NCBI GenBank assembly: GCA_000482765.1 | Contig: AXWR01000008.1 | Location: forward strand, 32,928-96,927 | Length of the DNA stretch: 64,000 bases | Direction of reading: 5' to 3' | Origin: Meiothermus taiwanensis DSM 14542 | GTDB lineage: Bacteria > Deinococcota > Deinococci > Deinococcales > Thermaceae | Shown here: positions 31,276 to 39,783 of the stretch, piece by piece | Layout of the letters: each line of letters opens with the position of its first letter | Position numbering within the stretch: the first letter of the stretch is position 1 | The notes under the pieces: generated by a model | Told to the model about the DNA's origin: nothing | What the model saw: only the letters and a program-made list of their open reading frames with translations | Database searches by the model: none | Program-made: the position numbers and the translations under genes

Positions 31276-32350
31276 CCTGAACCAACTGCTGCAGCCCCGC
31301 AGCCGCGACCAGGTGCTGGCCGCGCTGATTGCCTTCCTGCAGGCCAAGGGCTACCCCCCCACCGACTGGGTAGAAGGAAGCATCCAGCGAACTCTGGTGG
31401 AGTTGCAGGCTGCCGGGATTGCCGACCTCGAGGCCCTCCGCCTGGAAATCGCCAAAGGCGGGTTTCTCGACACCGCAACCGGGGATTACCTGGATTTGCT
31501 GGGCCAGAGCGCCTATGCCCTGACCCGCAAGCAGGCCACCTTCGCCCGGCAGACCTTCCGCCTTACCGCCCAGGCGGGGTTTGGCCCCTACAGCATCCAG
31601 CCCGGTCAGCTATGGGCGGGCAATGCCGCCGGGTTGCGCTTCAACAACCTGAACGGCGGCACCCTCCCCCTGGGCGGCACGCTGGATCTGGAGTTTCGGG
31701 CCGAGAGCCCGGGCGCGGCCTACAACCTGCCCATCGGCTCCGGCACCGTCATGTTCACGCCGCTCCCAGGAGTGACCATCGTGAACACGGGGGTGCTGGA
31801 GGCCGCCATTGACAAAGAGAGCGACGCCGCCTACCGCGAGCGTTGCCGGCTGCGCTGGGGGGAGCTGGGCTATGGCGCTACCCGCGCTGCATATGAAAGC
31901 TGGGCCCTATCCAGCACGCCGTCAATTACCAAGGTGCGGGTGCTAGATAACAACCCCCGCGGCCAGGGCACGGTGGACGTGGTGGTGTGGGGGGAGGGGG
32001 GCCTGGGGCCGGGGGCTGTGGCGGCTGCGGATGCCTACATCCAGCAGCGCAAGCCCCTGACCGCCAATGTGCAGGTGTACGCCGCCACCCAGGTAAACAT
32101 CGCCATAACCGCCACCATCCGCCTACGGGCCGGCTTCCTCACCGAGGTGCAGGCCGAGGTAACTTCCCGACTGGCTGCCTTCCAGCAAAGCCTTGCTATT
32201 GGGACAATGGTTTACCGCTCGGCGCTGATTGAGGCGCTATTCGTGACCAATGTCCTCGATGTAGTGCTAACCGCCCCCTCTGCCGACCAGACCCTGACCC
32301 CCACCCAGGTGGCCAGCTTTACGCTGAGCGCCACCTATCAGGAGATTTAG
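31268..32350 (+). CDS. Baseplate J-like wedge protein (Mu gp47)
   Basis: 360 residues, GTG start. LQAAGIADLEALRLEIAKGG and ATGDYLDLLGQSAYAL near the start, then ESPGAAYNLPIGSGTV and DKESDAAYRERCRLRW, are baseplate J signatures. It joins the hub to the periphery. Stop touches the next ATG. Confidence 0.92.
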   Translation: MPNLNQLLQPRSRDQVLAALIAFLQAKGYPPTDWVEGSIQRTLVELQAAGIADLEALRLEIAKGGFLDTATGDYLDLLGQSAYALTRKQATFARQTFRLTAQAGFGPYSIQPGQLWAGNAAGLRFNNLNGGTLPLGGTLDLEFRAESPGAAYNLPIGSGTVMFTPLPGVTIVNTGVLEAAIDKESDAAYRERCRLRWGELGYGATRAAYESWALSSTPSITKVRVLDNNPRGQGTVDVVVWGEGGLGPGAVAAADAYIQQRKPLTANVQVYAATQVNIAITATIRLRAGFLTEVQAEVTSRLAAFQQSLAIGTMVYRSALIEALFVTNVLDVVLTAPSADQTLTPTQVASFTLSATYQEI

Positions 32351-34021
32351 ATGCCGGGCCAGGAGATTGATTTAGTCCCAGTCCAGCTCTACGAGGACTG
32401 GCTGCCCGAGCTGGCCCCACCCTGGCTGCAAAAAGACCGTGGTTGGGCGCTCCTGGCCGGCTGGGGTCGTGCGCTGGACGAGTACAGCTCTTTGGTTGCT
32501 ACCGGCTTATTGGCCCGCTGGGCGCAGTTGGCGCCGGAGGATGCGCTCAACCGCCTCGGCGCTGAGCGTGGGCTAACGCGGTATCCGGGGGAGAGCCTCG
32601 AGGCCTGGCGCACGCGGGTGCTCGGGGCCTGGGAATTTTGGCAATGGGCCGGCACCGAGTACGGGCTTTCCGTGGCCCTGTCGCAGCTTGGGTATGCCTC
32701 CGCGATTGTGCCCGTTTGGACCTACGACACCACGCGGTGGAGTGAGTTCAACGTATACCTGTACCCAAATACCCGGAGCTACGATGGCACCCCGGAGGAG
32801 CGGGCCCGCATCCTGGCCATCATCAACAAAATCAAACCCGCCCACACGAGGCTTGCGGCGGCCTACTATGTTGGATATGGCCCGATCACCTGGAACCCTT
32901 CGGGCCTGACCTGGGATCCCTCAGGCCAGGTGTGGGAGGCGCCCCCTATCCAACTGTGGCCAGAGCAAGCCTTTTACCCAAACCCGACCGGATTACGAAC
33001 CTTTTACGTATCCCCGGCGGGCAGCAACAGCAATCCCGGTACTCAGTCCCAGCCCTGGCAAACCATTACCTACGCTATTAGCCAGTTGGTTGCGGGGGAT
33101 GTGTTGCGGGTTATGGACGGGGTTTATAACGAGTATGTCCACATCAACCGAAGCGGTACTCCGGCCAACCGGATTGTGGTAATGTCCCACAACAAATGGG
33201 GCGCCAAGATCAACGCGGCAGGAAATAACTATGGCATCACGTTCGGGGGCAGCTATATCGATGTGATTGGGTTTGAGGTATACGGAGCAGCAAGGGTGGG
33301 GATAATGTCCTGGACGTATAACCCGGCCAACGTGTACCAGAGCAACCGGGTGCTCTGGTGCTATGTGCACGATATCATCCCGCCCTGCGACTCGGATGGC
33401 GGCGCAGGGATTGTGTTTTCCACCTACTCGGAAAACTGCGAGGCGGCCTACAACGTGGTGCGGGATATTGGGGATTATGCCGCCGGGCACTGCACCTGGA
33501 TTCATGGCATCTACGCCCAGGGGCAGGGGGCCATCATCCGAGGCAACTTCGTGCAGCGCGTGCGGGGGTACGGCTTGGATAACTGGCACAGGCCGAAGAA
33601 TGGGTACATCATCAACAACACCGTGGTGAACTGCCGGTATGGAGGCCTCTCGCTCGGTACCGATGTGGATGGGCACACGGTGGATGGATACCTAATTGCC
33701 AACAACATCTTTGCCCTCAACGGCAGCTACGGGGTGCAGGAGGTGGCCCAGACCGGGGTCAACCAATTTTTGAATAACCTCAACTGGGGCAACCCCACCA
33801 ACTGGGCGCTGGCAACCAGCACCCATCAAAACAGCCTCAACGCCGATCCAAAGTTCGTAGACTATCAGGCCGGCGGCAACGGCAACTATCGCCTGCTCCA
33901 AAGCAGCCCGGCCATCAACGCAGGGGCGCTGGTGAGCCAGCTCCCCGAATACGATCTGGATGGATTGCCCAGGCTGCGCGGGGCGCCCGACATTGGCGCC
34001 TACGAACTACAGGAGGCCTAA
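32351..34021 (+). CDS. Baseplate gp48-like protein fused to a beta-helix tailspike
   Basis: 556 residues. Residues 1 to about 185 match gp48/tail protein I (WLPELAPPWLQKDRGWALL, PGESLEAWRTRVLGAWEFW, KPAHTRLAAAYYVGYGP). Residues about 215-556 are a right-handed beta-helix: FYVSPAGSNSNPGTQ, repeated NRIVVMSHNKWG, IIRGNFVQRV and YLIANNIFALNGSY turns, ending DIGAYEL, as in pectate-lyase-like/DUF1565 proteins. Such domains cut or bind surface polysaccharide. TAATG overlap with the next gene. Confidence 0.8.
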   Translation: MPGQEIDLVPVQLYEDWLPELAPPWLQKDRGWALLAGWGRALDEYSSLVATGLLARWAQLAPEDALNRLGAERGLTRYPGESLEAWRTRVLGAWEFWQWAGTEYGLSVALSQLGYASAIVPVWTYDTTRWSEFNVYLYPNTRSYDGTPEERARILAIINKIKPAHTRLAAAYYVGYGPITWNPSGLTWDPSGQVWEAPPIQLWPEQAFYPNPTGLRTFYVSPAGSNSNPGTQSQPWQTITYAISQLVAGDVLRVMDGVYNEYVHINRSGTPANRIVVMSHNKWGAKINAAGNNYGITFGGSYIDVIGFEVYGAARVGIMSWTYNPANVYQSNRVLWCYVHDIIPPCDSDGGAGIVFSTYSENCEAAYNVVRDIGDYAAGHCTWIHGIYAQGQGAIIRGNFVQRVRGYGLDNWHRPKNGYIINNTVVNCRYGGLSLGTDVDGHTVDGYLIANNIFALNGSYGVQEVAQTGVNQFLNNLNWGNPTNWALATSTHQNSLNADPKFVDYQAGGNGNYRLLQSSPAINAGALVSQLPEYDLDGLPRLRGAPDIGAYELQEA

Positions 34022-34756
34022 ATGCCAAAAACACTCAACCCCACCAACGCTTTTCCTACCAGCATCCCAAACTTCCCACAGGCCGGGAACAACGAGCCGG
34101 TGGCCATCGGCCCACTGGAAGCCGCCATCCAGGCGGTGCTCGACCGCACGGAAAATCTGCACCAATCTCGCCTGGTCGTCGAAGGGGCCGGCATCAAGCG
34201 CATCCAGCGCCTGGGGTCTCTTTCGGCCCTGGCTGCAGCGACCGGGTTCAATGATGGCGATACGGTGGATGTGGAAGGATACGGGCGTTACCGGTTATAC
34301 AATCCATCGGCTCTCGGTGTCGACGGACTGTGGGTGCTAAACGCTGCTGGAGGGGGGCGGTGGGTACACACACTGAATGGGTTACGAGGAGATACTCGGG
34401 GACTCGTAACCAAAAATTACCAAACCCACTCCGGCTGCATAGGAGGAAGTAGCAATATAGTGCTGGCGCCGCAAACGAACAGATCAGTGTATGGGCTGCC
34501 AATAGCACTCCAAAACCAGAGGATCCTATTACGCCGAGTTCAGACCAGCAGTGCGAACGGTGGCAAGATAATCGTAAATAGCGTGAACGCGTGGATTGCT
34601 CCCGCGTCCACAGGCGATTGGGTTGTAAACCACGAGTTGTCCCCCCCGTCTACCGCGCTAAGGACTTTGATAGTATCGTTTTTCAACGATAGCACCGAAC
34701 AAAATGCTGTACTAACTCCAGAAACGAGCTGGCGTATCGAGATTGAAATAACATAG
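34022..34756 (+). CDS. Tail fibre-like protein
   Basis: 244 residues. The first half has normal phage composition and ends with GYGRYRLYNPSALGVDGLW, a beta fold common in fibres. From about codon 110 the G+C content drops sharply (34370-34750), suggesting an exchanged receptor-binding tip. AGGAGG lies upstream. Function inferred from place between tailspike and further fibre genes. Confidence 0.6.
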   Translation: MPKTLNPTNAFPTSIPNFPQAGNNEPVAIGPLEAAIQAVLDRTENLHQSRLVVEGAGIKRIQRLGSLSALAAATGFNDGDTVDVEGYGRYRLYNPSALGVDGLWVLNAAGGGRWVHTLNGLRGDTRGLVTKNYQTHSGCIGGSSNIVLAPQTNRSVYGLPIALQNQRILLRRVQTSSANGGKIIVNSVNAWIAPASTGDWVVNHELSPPSTALRTLIVSFFNDSTEQNAVLTPETSWRIEIEIT

Positions 34757-34764
34757 GAGGCCAC

Positions 34765-35148
34765 ATGCCTACAGAACGGGGAAAGCTGACCGCCTTTCCC
34801 ACCATCCATCGTGGTGTGTTGGGTTACGCCTACCGGGTGGTGTTCACCCGCAGCTACCGCGCCCCCAACGGCGAGCGGATTCCGGCGAACTTCAACGGCC
34901 TCGAGGCCCGCCTGACCATCTACCCGGCCAACAAGCAGGGCCCCCCGCTCCTGGACGTGAGCACCACCCCGGCCAACTCCAACCTGTATTTCACCCTGAA
35001 CGGGCCGGATCGGGTGGCACTGACCTGGTTCATGCCCCACACCGAGGTGGCGGCCCTGACCTGGAAGCAGGGTTGGGGTGAGCTGGCCCTGATTGAAGGG
35101 GCCCACCGCTGGAAGTGGCTGGAAGGGAAGGTGGTGGTGGGTGATTGA
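34765..35148 (+). CDS. Fibre-cluster protein of unknown function
   Basis: 127 residues, beta-rich (RVVFTRSYRAPNGERIP, LEARLTIYPANKQGPPLLDV, WGELALIEGAHRWKWLEG). It looks like a single immunoglobulin-like or jelly-roll domain. AGGAGG serves ATG 34765. Overlaps the following GTG start by 8 nt. Confidence 0.6.
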   Translation: MPTERGKLTAFPTIHRGVLGYAYRVVFTRSYRAPNGERIPANFNGLEARLTIYPANKQGPPLLDVSTTPANSNLYFTLNGPDRVALTWFMPHTEVAALTWKQGWGELALIEGAHRWKWLEGKVVVGD

Positions 35149-35632
35149 GGTTATAGAGGTTAGGGAGCACTACGAGACCACGCTCGAGACCACTCAGATC
35201 GAGGTGGTGGAGCTGGGCGTGGATGTGCAGACGGTGCTAGCGTACCCCGAAGTGGAGCTGGTGGAGCAGGGCATCATCGTGGTGCAGACGGGGGAAGCAG
35301 GGGGCATAGCCCCAGTGCTCCGCACCTTCACCTCTGGTGTCCCCTCGCCCATGCTGCTGCACACGGTGCAGGCACCAACCCTCCTGGCCGGTGCAGAGCT
35401 CGATGTTCGCACCCCCTTCAACGGGGCAGGCGCCCAGCTATCCATCGGCCAGCCCGGCCAGCCGGGCCGGTTCATGTCGGCAAGCGAGAATGACCCCGCC
35501 TTTGCCGCCCAGTACGAGGTATTCCCAAACCTCGAGCTGGCCCCCGGTGAAGGCATTTACCTATTCATCACCCCCGGAGCGGGCACCACCCAGGGCGCGG
35601 GCGTGGTGATTCTCAACCTGGTCCCGCTATAG
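35141..35632 (+). CDS. Fibre protein with duplicated C-terminal beta domain (copy 1)
   Basis: 163 residues from GTG 35141; a longer frame from 35093 is rejected. The acidic N-terminus (VEVREHYETTLETTQ) precedes a beta domain (about 85-163) with RTPFNGAGAQLSIGQ, RFMSASENDPAF and YEVFPNLELAPGEG, which recurs in the next gene. Likely part of a trimeric fibre. Confidence 0.6.
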   Translation: MIEVIEVREHYETTLETTQIEVVELGVDVQTVLAYPEVELVEQGIIVVQTGEAGGIAPVLRTFTSGVPSPMLLHTVQAPTLLAGAELDVRTPFNGAGAQLSIGQPGQPGRFMSASENDPAFAAQYEVFPNLELAPGEGIYLFITPGAGTTQGAGVVILNLVPL

Positions 35633-35640
35633 GAGATGAT

Positions 35641-36306
35641 ATGAGCAACCCCCTGAAGGAACTTTTTGGCACCCTGCGCGACCAGTTCCAGATCGGCCTG
35701 GCCAGCGCCACGGCTGCCTTGTTAAAAACCGCCTCCGGGCGGTTGGATTTCCGCAACCGGGCCGACAGCGCCCACATCGATATCCGGGTCAAGGCCCTTC
35801 AGCTCAACGATGGGGATACCAACCAGATCACCATCCAGAGCCCCGCCATCAGCGCCGACTATACCCTAACTTTGCCGACAGCGCAGGGTGCGGCCAACCA
35901 GGTGCTGGCGCAAAGCAGCACCCCAGGGGTGCTCGAGTGGGCCAACGTGGCTGTGGCCAACGATACGGTCAAGACCGATACCACCAGCCTGGCGTTCAAC
36001 TCCGCCGCCACCGTCAGCATGTTCGCCCTGCCGGCCAATGCCAGGGTGCTGCGGGTACGGCTCATCATAGATACGCCCTTCACGGGCGGTACGGGGGCGC
36101 AAGTCTCGGTGGGCATATCGGGCAATACGGCGAAATACATGGGGGCTACCGAGAACGACCTCAGCTACCCGGCCCTGACCAGCTTTGAGGTGGAACCCAA
36201 CCTGACGCCGGTCGGCTCGGTGGAAAACATCATCGCCACCTACGCCGCCAACGGCGCCACGGCAGGCGCGGCCCGCATCGAAGTGGATTACGTCCTGCCC
36301 GGATAG
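35641..36306 (+). CDS. Fibre protein with duplicated C-terminal beta domain (copy 2)
   Basis: 221 residues. An N-terminal shaft-like part (ATAALLKTASGRLDFRNRAD; ISADYTLTLPTAQGAANQVL) is typical of tail fibres. The end carries DTPFTGGTGAQVSVG, KYMGATENDLSYP and FEVEPNLTPVGS, matching copy 1. AGGAGATGAT upstream of ATG 35641. Confidence 0.65.
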   Translation: MSNPLKELFGTLRDQFQIGLASATAALLKTASGRLDFRNRADSAHIDIRVKALQLNDGDTNQITIQSPAISADYTLTLPTAQGAANQVLAQSSTPGVLEWANVAVANDTVKTDTTSLAFNSAATVSMFALPANARVLRVRLIIDTPFTGGTGAQVSVGISGNTAKYMGATENDLSYPALTSFEVEPNLTPVGSVENIIATYAANGATAGAARIEVDYVLPG

Positions 36307-36316
36307 GGGGTAGGGC

Positions 36317-37108
36317 ATGAGCAAGATTGAGAGCAGGCTGGCCGGTACGCGGGTTCCCTTCGGTCTGCCCGTGTTTACGCTGGCGACTCGCCCGAACCTG
36401 TCGGCCAACGATACGGGCCGCCAAATCTATGTAGCCGATGCCCCAACCGGCCAGCGCATACAGGTCTGGACGGGCACGACCTGGGAGGCCCCCATCGCGG
36501 GGGCCTCCTTTCGTGCATATAGGGCTACCTGGTCTACCGGCCAGAGCACCATCAACCTACCTTGGACACCGAGGGGCGACGTAGCTGTGTTTGTGGTGGC
36601 CAAGGCCGAGTTTCTGGTCGAGGGCGGGGGCAACGACTACACGGTCGCCGGGGCTGTGCTCACGCTGACCGCCGCAGGTCAGGCAAAGCTGGCCAACAAC
36701 GATGTGCTGCTCATTGTGGGGGCGGAGAGCGCCTCCGGCGGCAGCCTCAACAGCATCCAGAGTTTCGTAATTGCTGCCAGCGACGAGACCAGCAACCTGA
36801 CCACCGGCACGGCTAAGGTGACTTTCCGCATGCCGTATGCGTTTACCCCGACAGCAGTTCGGGCCAGCTTGAGTACGGCCTCGAGCAGCGGGCCGGTGGT
36901 GGTGGATATTCGCAAGAACGGAGCGTCTATCATGGGCAGCAACAAGCTGTCCATCGATGACAACGAGCGCACCAGCACCACGGCGGCCACCCAGCCCAAC
37001 CTGGTCGATACCAACCTGGGGGACGATGCCGAAATCAGCATAGACATCACCTCGGCAGGCACCGGGGCCAAGGGGCTCAAGGTGACACTGATTGGGTACC
37101 CGACATGA
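36317..37108 (+). CDS. Tail fibre protein
   Basis: 263 residues. RPNLSANDTGRQIYVADAPTG and RIQVWTGTTWEAP form a fibre-base domain. ATWSTGQSTINLPWTP follows. The tip from about 150 (SNLTTGTAKVTFRMPYAF, VVVDIRKNGASIMGSNKLS, GDDAEISIDITSAG) is a beta sandwich frequent at fibre ends. ATGA overlap with the broken gene downstream. Confidence 0.7.
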   Translation: MSKIESRLAGTRVPFGLPVFTLATRPNLSANDTGRQIYVADAPTGQRIQVWTGTTWEAPIAGASFRAYRATWSTGQSTINLPWTPRGDVAVFVVAKAEFLVEGGGNDYTVAGAVLTLTAAGQAKLANNDVLLIVGAESASGGSLNSIQSFVIAASDETSNLTTGTAKVTFRMPYAFTPTAVRASLSTASSSGPVVVDIRKNGASIMGSNKLSIDDNERTSTTAATQPNLVDTNLGDDAEISIDITSAGTGAKGLKVTLIGYPT

Positions 37109-37965
37109 GCAAGATAATCATTAATCCATTCGCATTTGGGGCAAAGGTAAGTGGACTGTCGGCAACCTAGTACGATGGGTACGCAGTCGTAGGTTGGAAC
37201 GCGCTGGCCGCTGACAGCTATGAGATAGGAATCGCCTCGGTATCGGGAGGCCCCTATACCTTTTTTGCTGTAGGCAACAACACGTCCTTTGAGGTAGGGG
37301 GGCTGCTAAACGGCACGACCTACTATCTTGTGGTCAGGGCAATCATTGCCGGTGTTCCACAGCCCACGAGCGACGAGGTCAGCGGAAGCCCGAGTAATAC
37401 AGCCGGCTACAGTCAAACGGACGCCGATGCAGGCTGGCGGAATGCCGGAGGGGGCATCCAGAGTATTAATACAGCGGCAAACCGTTCCTGGCAGGGCGAT
37501 GCGGGAATATCCAGGCAGACCGTAGGTTTTTACAATCAAAATGGGCAAGATTACGATACTCCCACACTTCAGCTTCTTAACCCCGCAAGAAGGATCCGAC
37601 TCCGGATAGCTGACGTTGCCACCCCAGATTCCCCGATTGCGCTGTGGATTCGCAGCCAGACCCAGTGGTATGGCGATCAGTGGCAGGTGTTTTGGGACCC
37701 CAGCAGCAACTTCATTTCTCTCGGGGAAATCACAGGCGGCACATACACGTATGTCACCGGCGCCAGCGGCCCCAGCCGTTCCAACGCGCAAGCGCACACC
37801 CTGGAAGTGCGGGATACGGGATCAATCATCAGTGTTTACGTGAACGGGTCGATGTTGTTAAGCCATCCGACCACCAGTAAGGCGTCTAACCAGTATTGCG
37901 GATTCCAAATCGGGCCGGGTAGTTCCGGGCGCGTGCGGTGGCTAAGCATAGATAACGCAGCTTAG
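37105..37965 (+). pseudogene. Fibre gene with Fn3-like domain, interrupted by in-frame TAG
   Basis: ATG 37105 overlaps the previous stop, but codon 22 is TAG (37168-37170). The same frame then stays open for 264 codons to 37965. Residues around the stop (GLSAT*YDGYAVVGWNALAADSYEIG in two pieces) and NGTTYYLVVRAI form a fibronectin type III domain across the stop. The rest is a lectin-like beta sandwich (HTLEVRDTGSIISVYVNG). No ribosome site precedes the later GTG 37330. A single CAG-to-TAG change explains it; suppression is the alternative. Confidence 0.75.
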
Positions 37966-37975
37966 GAGGGGATAC

Positions 37976-39148
37976 ATGCACAGAGGCATGGCCGTCGGAC
38001 TAGTGTTAATATTGGCTATCGTGCTGGCCCAGGCCATTGATGGCTCGAGGGCTTTGATTAACAACAGCGTGCCGCTAGGTAAGCTTCAGATCGTTAACAG
38101 TGGCACCCTTCTAGGTAGGTCTAGCGCCGGTTCCGGGAATGTCGAATCCATAACGGTGGGTTCCGGGCTATCCCTATCAGGGGGCACGCTATCGGCCAGT
38201 GGGGGTGGATCCCCCGGCGGCAGTAGCGGCCAGGTGCAATACAACAGCGCCGGGAGCTTCGGTGGTGCATCGCATGCCACCGTCAACGGTTCGGGCCAGA
38301 TTGTAATCGGTACCTCAGGCGTGCAGCTAACTGCCCGCACCGATGCAGCGCCCGCGTCCGTAAGTGGGCAACTCACGTTATATGCGCGTTCCAGAGCCGG
38401 GCGGATTCTGCCGCAGTTTGTGGGCCCTTCTGGGGTGGATAGCGATATTCAACCAGCGCTATTTGGTAACCGGATTATGATGTGGGTTCCCGGAAGTGGA
38501 ACCGCGCTCGGCTCATTCGGGCTTACCCCTACAACTGCCGCCACTTTGAGCCATCCGACCCCTGCTATAACTACTTTGGCAGAGAGTATATACCGCACTC
38601 GGTTTAGCACGAGCACCACAGCAGGCAACGCCAGCGGAGTGCGGGACAACGTTAACACATTCTGGCGCGGCAACAGCGCCGGGCGAGGTGGTTTTTTCCA
38701 TCACGTTCGCTTTGCCTCGGGGAGCATCAGCCTGACGGGGGGGCAAAAATGTATTTGCCTGAGCAGCCAGACCGGCATTCTGGCGGGAGAGCCCTCTGCG
38801 CTACCAGACGTGGTTGGCATGGTAAAAGACTCGACCGACACCAATTGGTTTTTTGCCAGGCGCACAGGCACCGGCACAGTGCAGAAGGTTAATTTGGGGG
38901 TGGCGGTTGCCAACAACCAAGTATTTGACATGACTCTCTTCTCGAGGCCCAACGGCACAGACCTGGGTGTTCTAATAGTCCAGCAGAACTTCGATGGCAC
39001 CTCAACCGTGCTCCTAGATACGACCTATAACACCGACCTTCCGGCCCAGACCACCCTGCTGAGCAGACACTTTGAAGTCCGCAACGGCTCCACGGCTGCA
39101 GCAGATAATCTAGACCTAATACGTTGGTACTCGGAATCAGAATTTTGA
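37976..39148 (+). CDS. Terminal tail fibre protein with hydrophobic N-terminus
   Basis: 390 residues, AGGAGGGG before ATG 37976. Residues 5-22 (MAVGLVLILAIVLAQAID) look like a signal peptide or anchor, unusual for a fibre. Then SGLSLSGGTLSASGGGSPGG and SSGQVQYNSAGSFGGASH, shaft motifs common in fibres, and a beta-sandwich tip (about 150-390). The last gene of the phage; G+C is lower than in structural genes. Confidence 0.65.
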   Translation: MHRGMAVGLVLILAIVLAQAIDGSRALINNSVPLGKLQIVNSGTLLGRSSAGSGNVESITVGSGLSLSGGTLSASGGGSPGGSSGQVQYNSAGSFGGASHATVNGSGQIVIGTSGVQLTARTDAAPASVSGQLTLYARSRAGRILPQFVGPSGVDSDIQPALFGNRIMMWVPGSGTALGSFGLTPTTAATLSHPTPAITTLAESIYRTRFSTSTTAGNASGVRDNVNTFWRGNSAGRGGFFHHVRFASGSISLTGGQKCICLSSQTGILAGEPSALPDVVGMVKDSTDTNWFFARRTGTGTVQKVNLGVAVANNQVFDMTLFSRPNGTDLGVLIVQQNFDGTSTVLLDTTYNTDLPAQTTLLSRHFEVRNGSTAAADNLDLIRWYSESEF

Positions 39149-39220
39149 AGTTTCACGCGAATAGTGCAAAACTATACAAAATAGGTGGATAATTGTGCAT
39201 AGTTATACATGAGAAATTTA

Positions 39221-39265
39221 CCTTTATGTCGTTTCTCATTTTCACCTTTATGTCGTCGCGTGACA
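39221..39265. repeat. Prophage right end (attR): two transposase sites
   Basis: On the minus strand ACGACATAAAGG starts at 39256 and again at 39232, 24 bp apart. The first lies nine bases from the terminal T at 39265, exactly as at the left end. A more distant pair of GTGCA...TATACA repeats (39161 and 39195) may be further sites. Confidence 0.8.
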
Positions 39266-39270
39266 ACAAA
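39266..39270. repeat. Target-site duplication, right copy (ACAAA)
   Basis: Matches 2200-2204 exactly. Removing the prophage and one copy joins CCAC-ACAAA to GCTGCTGC and restores a continuous rnpB-mraZ spacer. Confidence 0.9.
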
Positions 39271-39342
39271 GCTGCTGCGGCCGCCTAGAAGCGAGCCTCT
39301 GGGGCGCTGTCTTAATACTCGAGGGGGGCCTTGGCCCGTAGC

Positions 39343-39384
39343 AAAAAAGCCAGCCCCTAACCCAATAGAGGTCAGGGGTCGGCC
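39343..39384 (-). terminator. rnpB terminator
   Basis: On the minus strand GGCC-ACCCCTGACC pairs with GGGTTAGGGG-CTGGC (39384 to 39349), followed by six T (39348-39343). It lies about ten bases past the 3' end of the RNase P RNA. Confidence 0.75.
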
Positions 39385-39393
39385 AGAAACGTC

Positions 39394-39762
39394 GAGGTTG
39401 GGAAGAGGCGTAAGCCGGGTTCTGTTTCCGCAGCCATCTCTCTGGGATGAGCGTCGCCGCTCACCTCAAGCGTCCCTACCGCAGGTTGTAGCGAACCGGG
39501 CCAGTTCTCCCTGGCGTGTCGCCCCGCCTGAGCGGGACGTGGGACTTGCAGCAGATGGGGTTTGCCTAGCTGCCCCTGTTGCCAGGGGCACTGGTGCGCT
39601 CTTACCGCACCGTTTCACCTTGACCGGGTTGACCCGGCCGTCTGCTTTCTGTTGCACTATTCCGTCGGGTTACCCCGCCCAGCCGTTAGCTGGCATCCTG
39701 CCCTGTGCTGCCCGGACTTTCCTCTGGTGTTGCCACCAGCGGCTGCGCCCTCTTCCCAAAAC
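39394..39762 (-). ncRNA. rnpB: RNase P RNA (bacterial type A)
   Basis: Catalytic RNA of RNase P, which cuts the 5' leader from tRNA precursors. Read on the minus strand, it shows the conserved GAGGAAAGTCCGGGC (near 39723-39709), ACAGAAA further on, and the 3' CCCGGCTTA. The two ends, GGGAAGAGG (from 39758) and CCTCTTCCC (to 39399), pair as stem P1. Length about 370 nt suits Thermus relatives. A TACAAT box (39771-39766) sits just before the 5' end. Confidence 0.95.
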
Positions 39763-39783
39763 CTTATTGTAGCAGATGGGCGG

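Larger units (their letters stand above)
2205..39265 (+). mobile_element. Complete Mu-like transposable prophage (37,061 bp)
   Basis: The left end reads TGTATTGCTACGAGATAAG and the right end, on the other strand, TGTCACGCGACGACATAA. In both, ACGA starts exactly nine bases after the terminal T. Both ends are flanked by ACAAA. Inside are repressor, Ner-like, MuA and MuB genes, then terminase, portal, MuF, protease/scaffold, head, sheath, tube, tape measure, baseplate and fibre genes in Mu order. Length is close to Mu. All core modules are open; the only clear lesion is an amber codon in a fibre gene (37168). No Gin/G-segment inversion system, mom or GemA-like gene was recognised. Confidence 0.95.
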
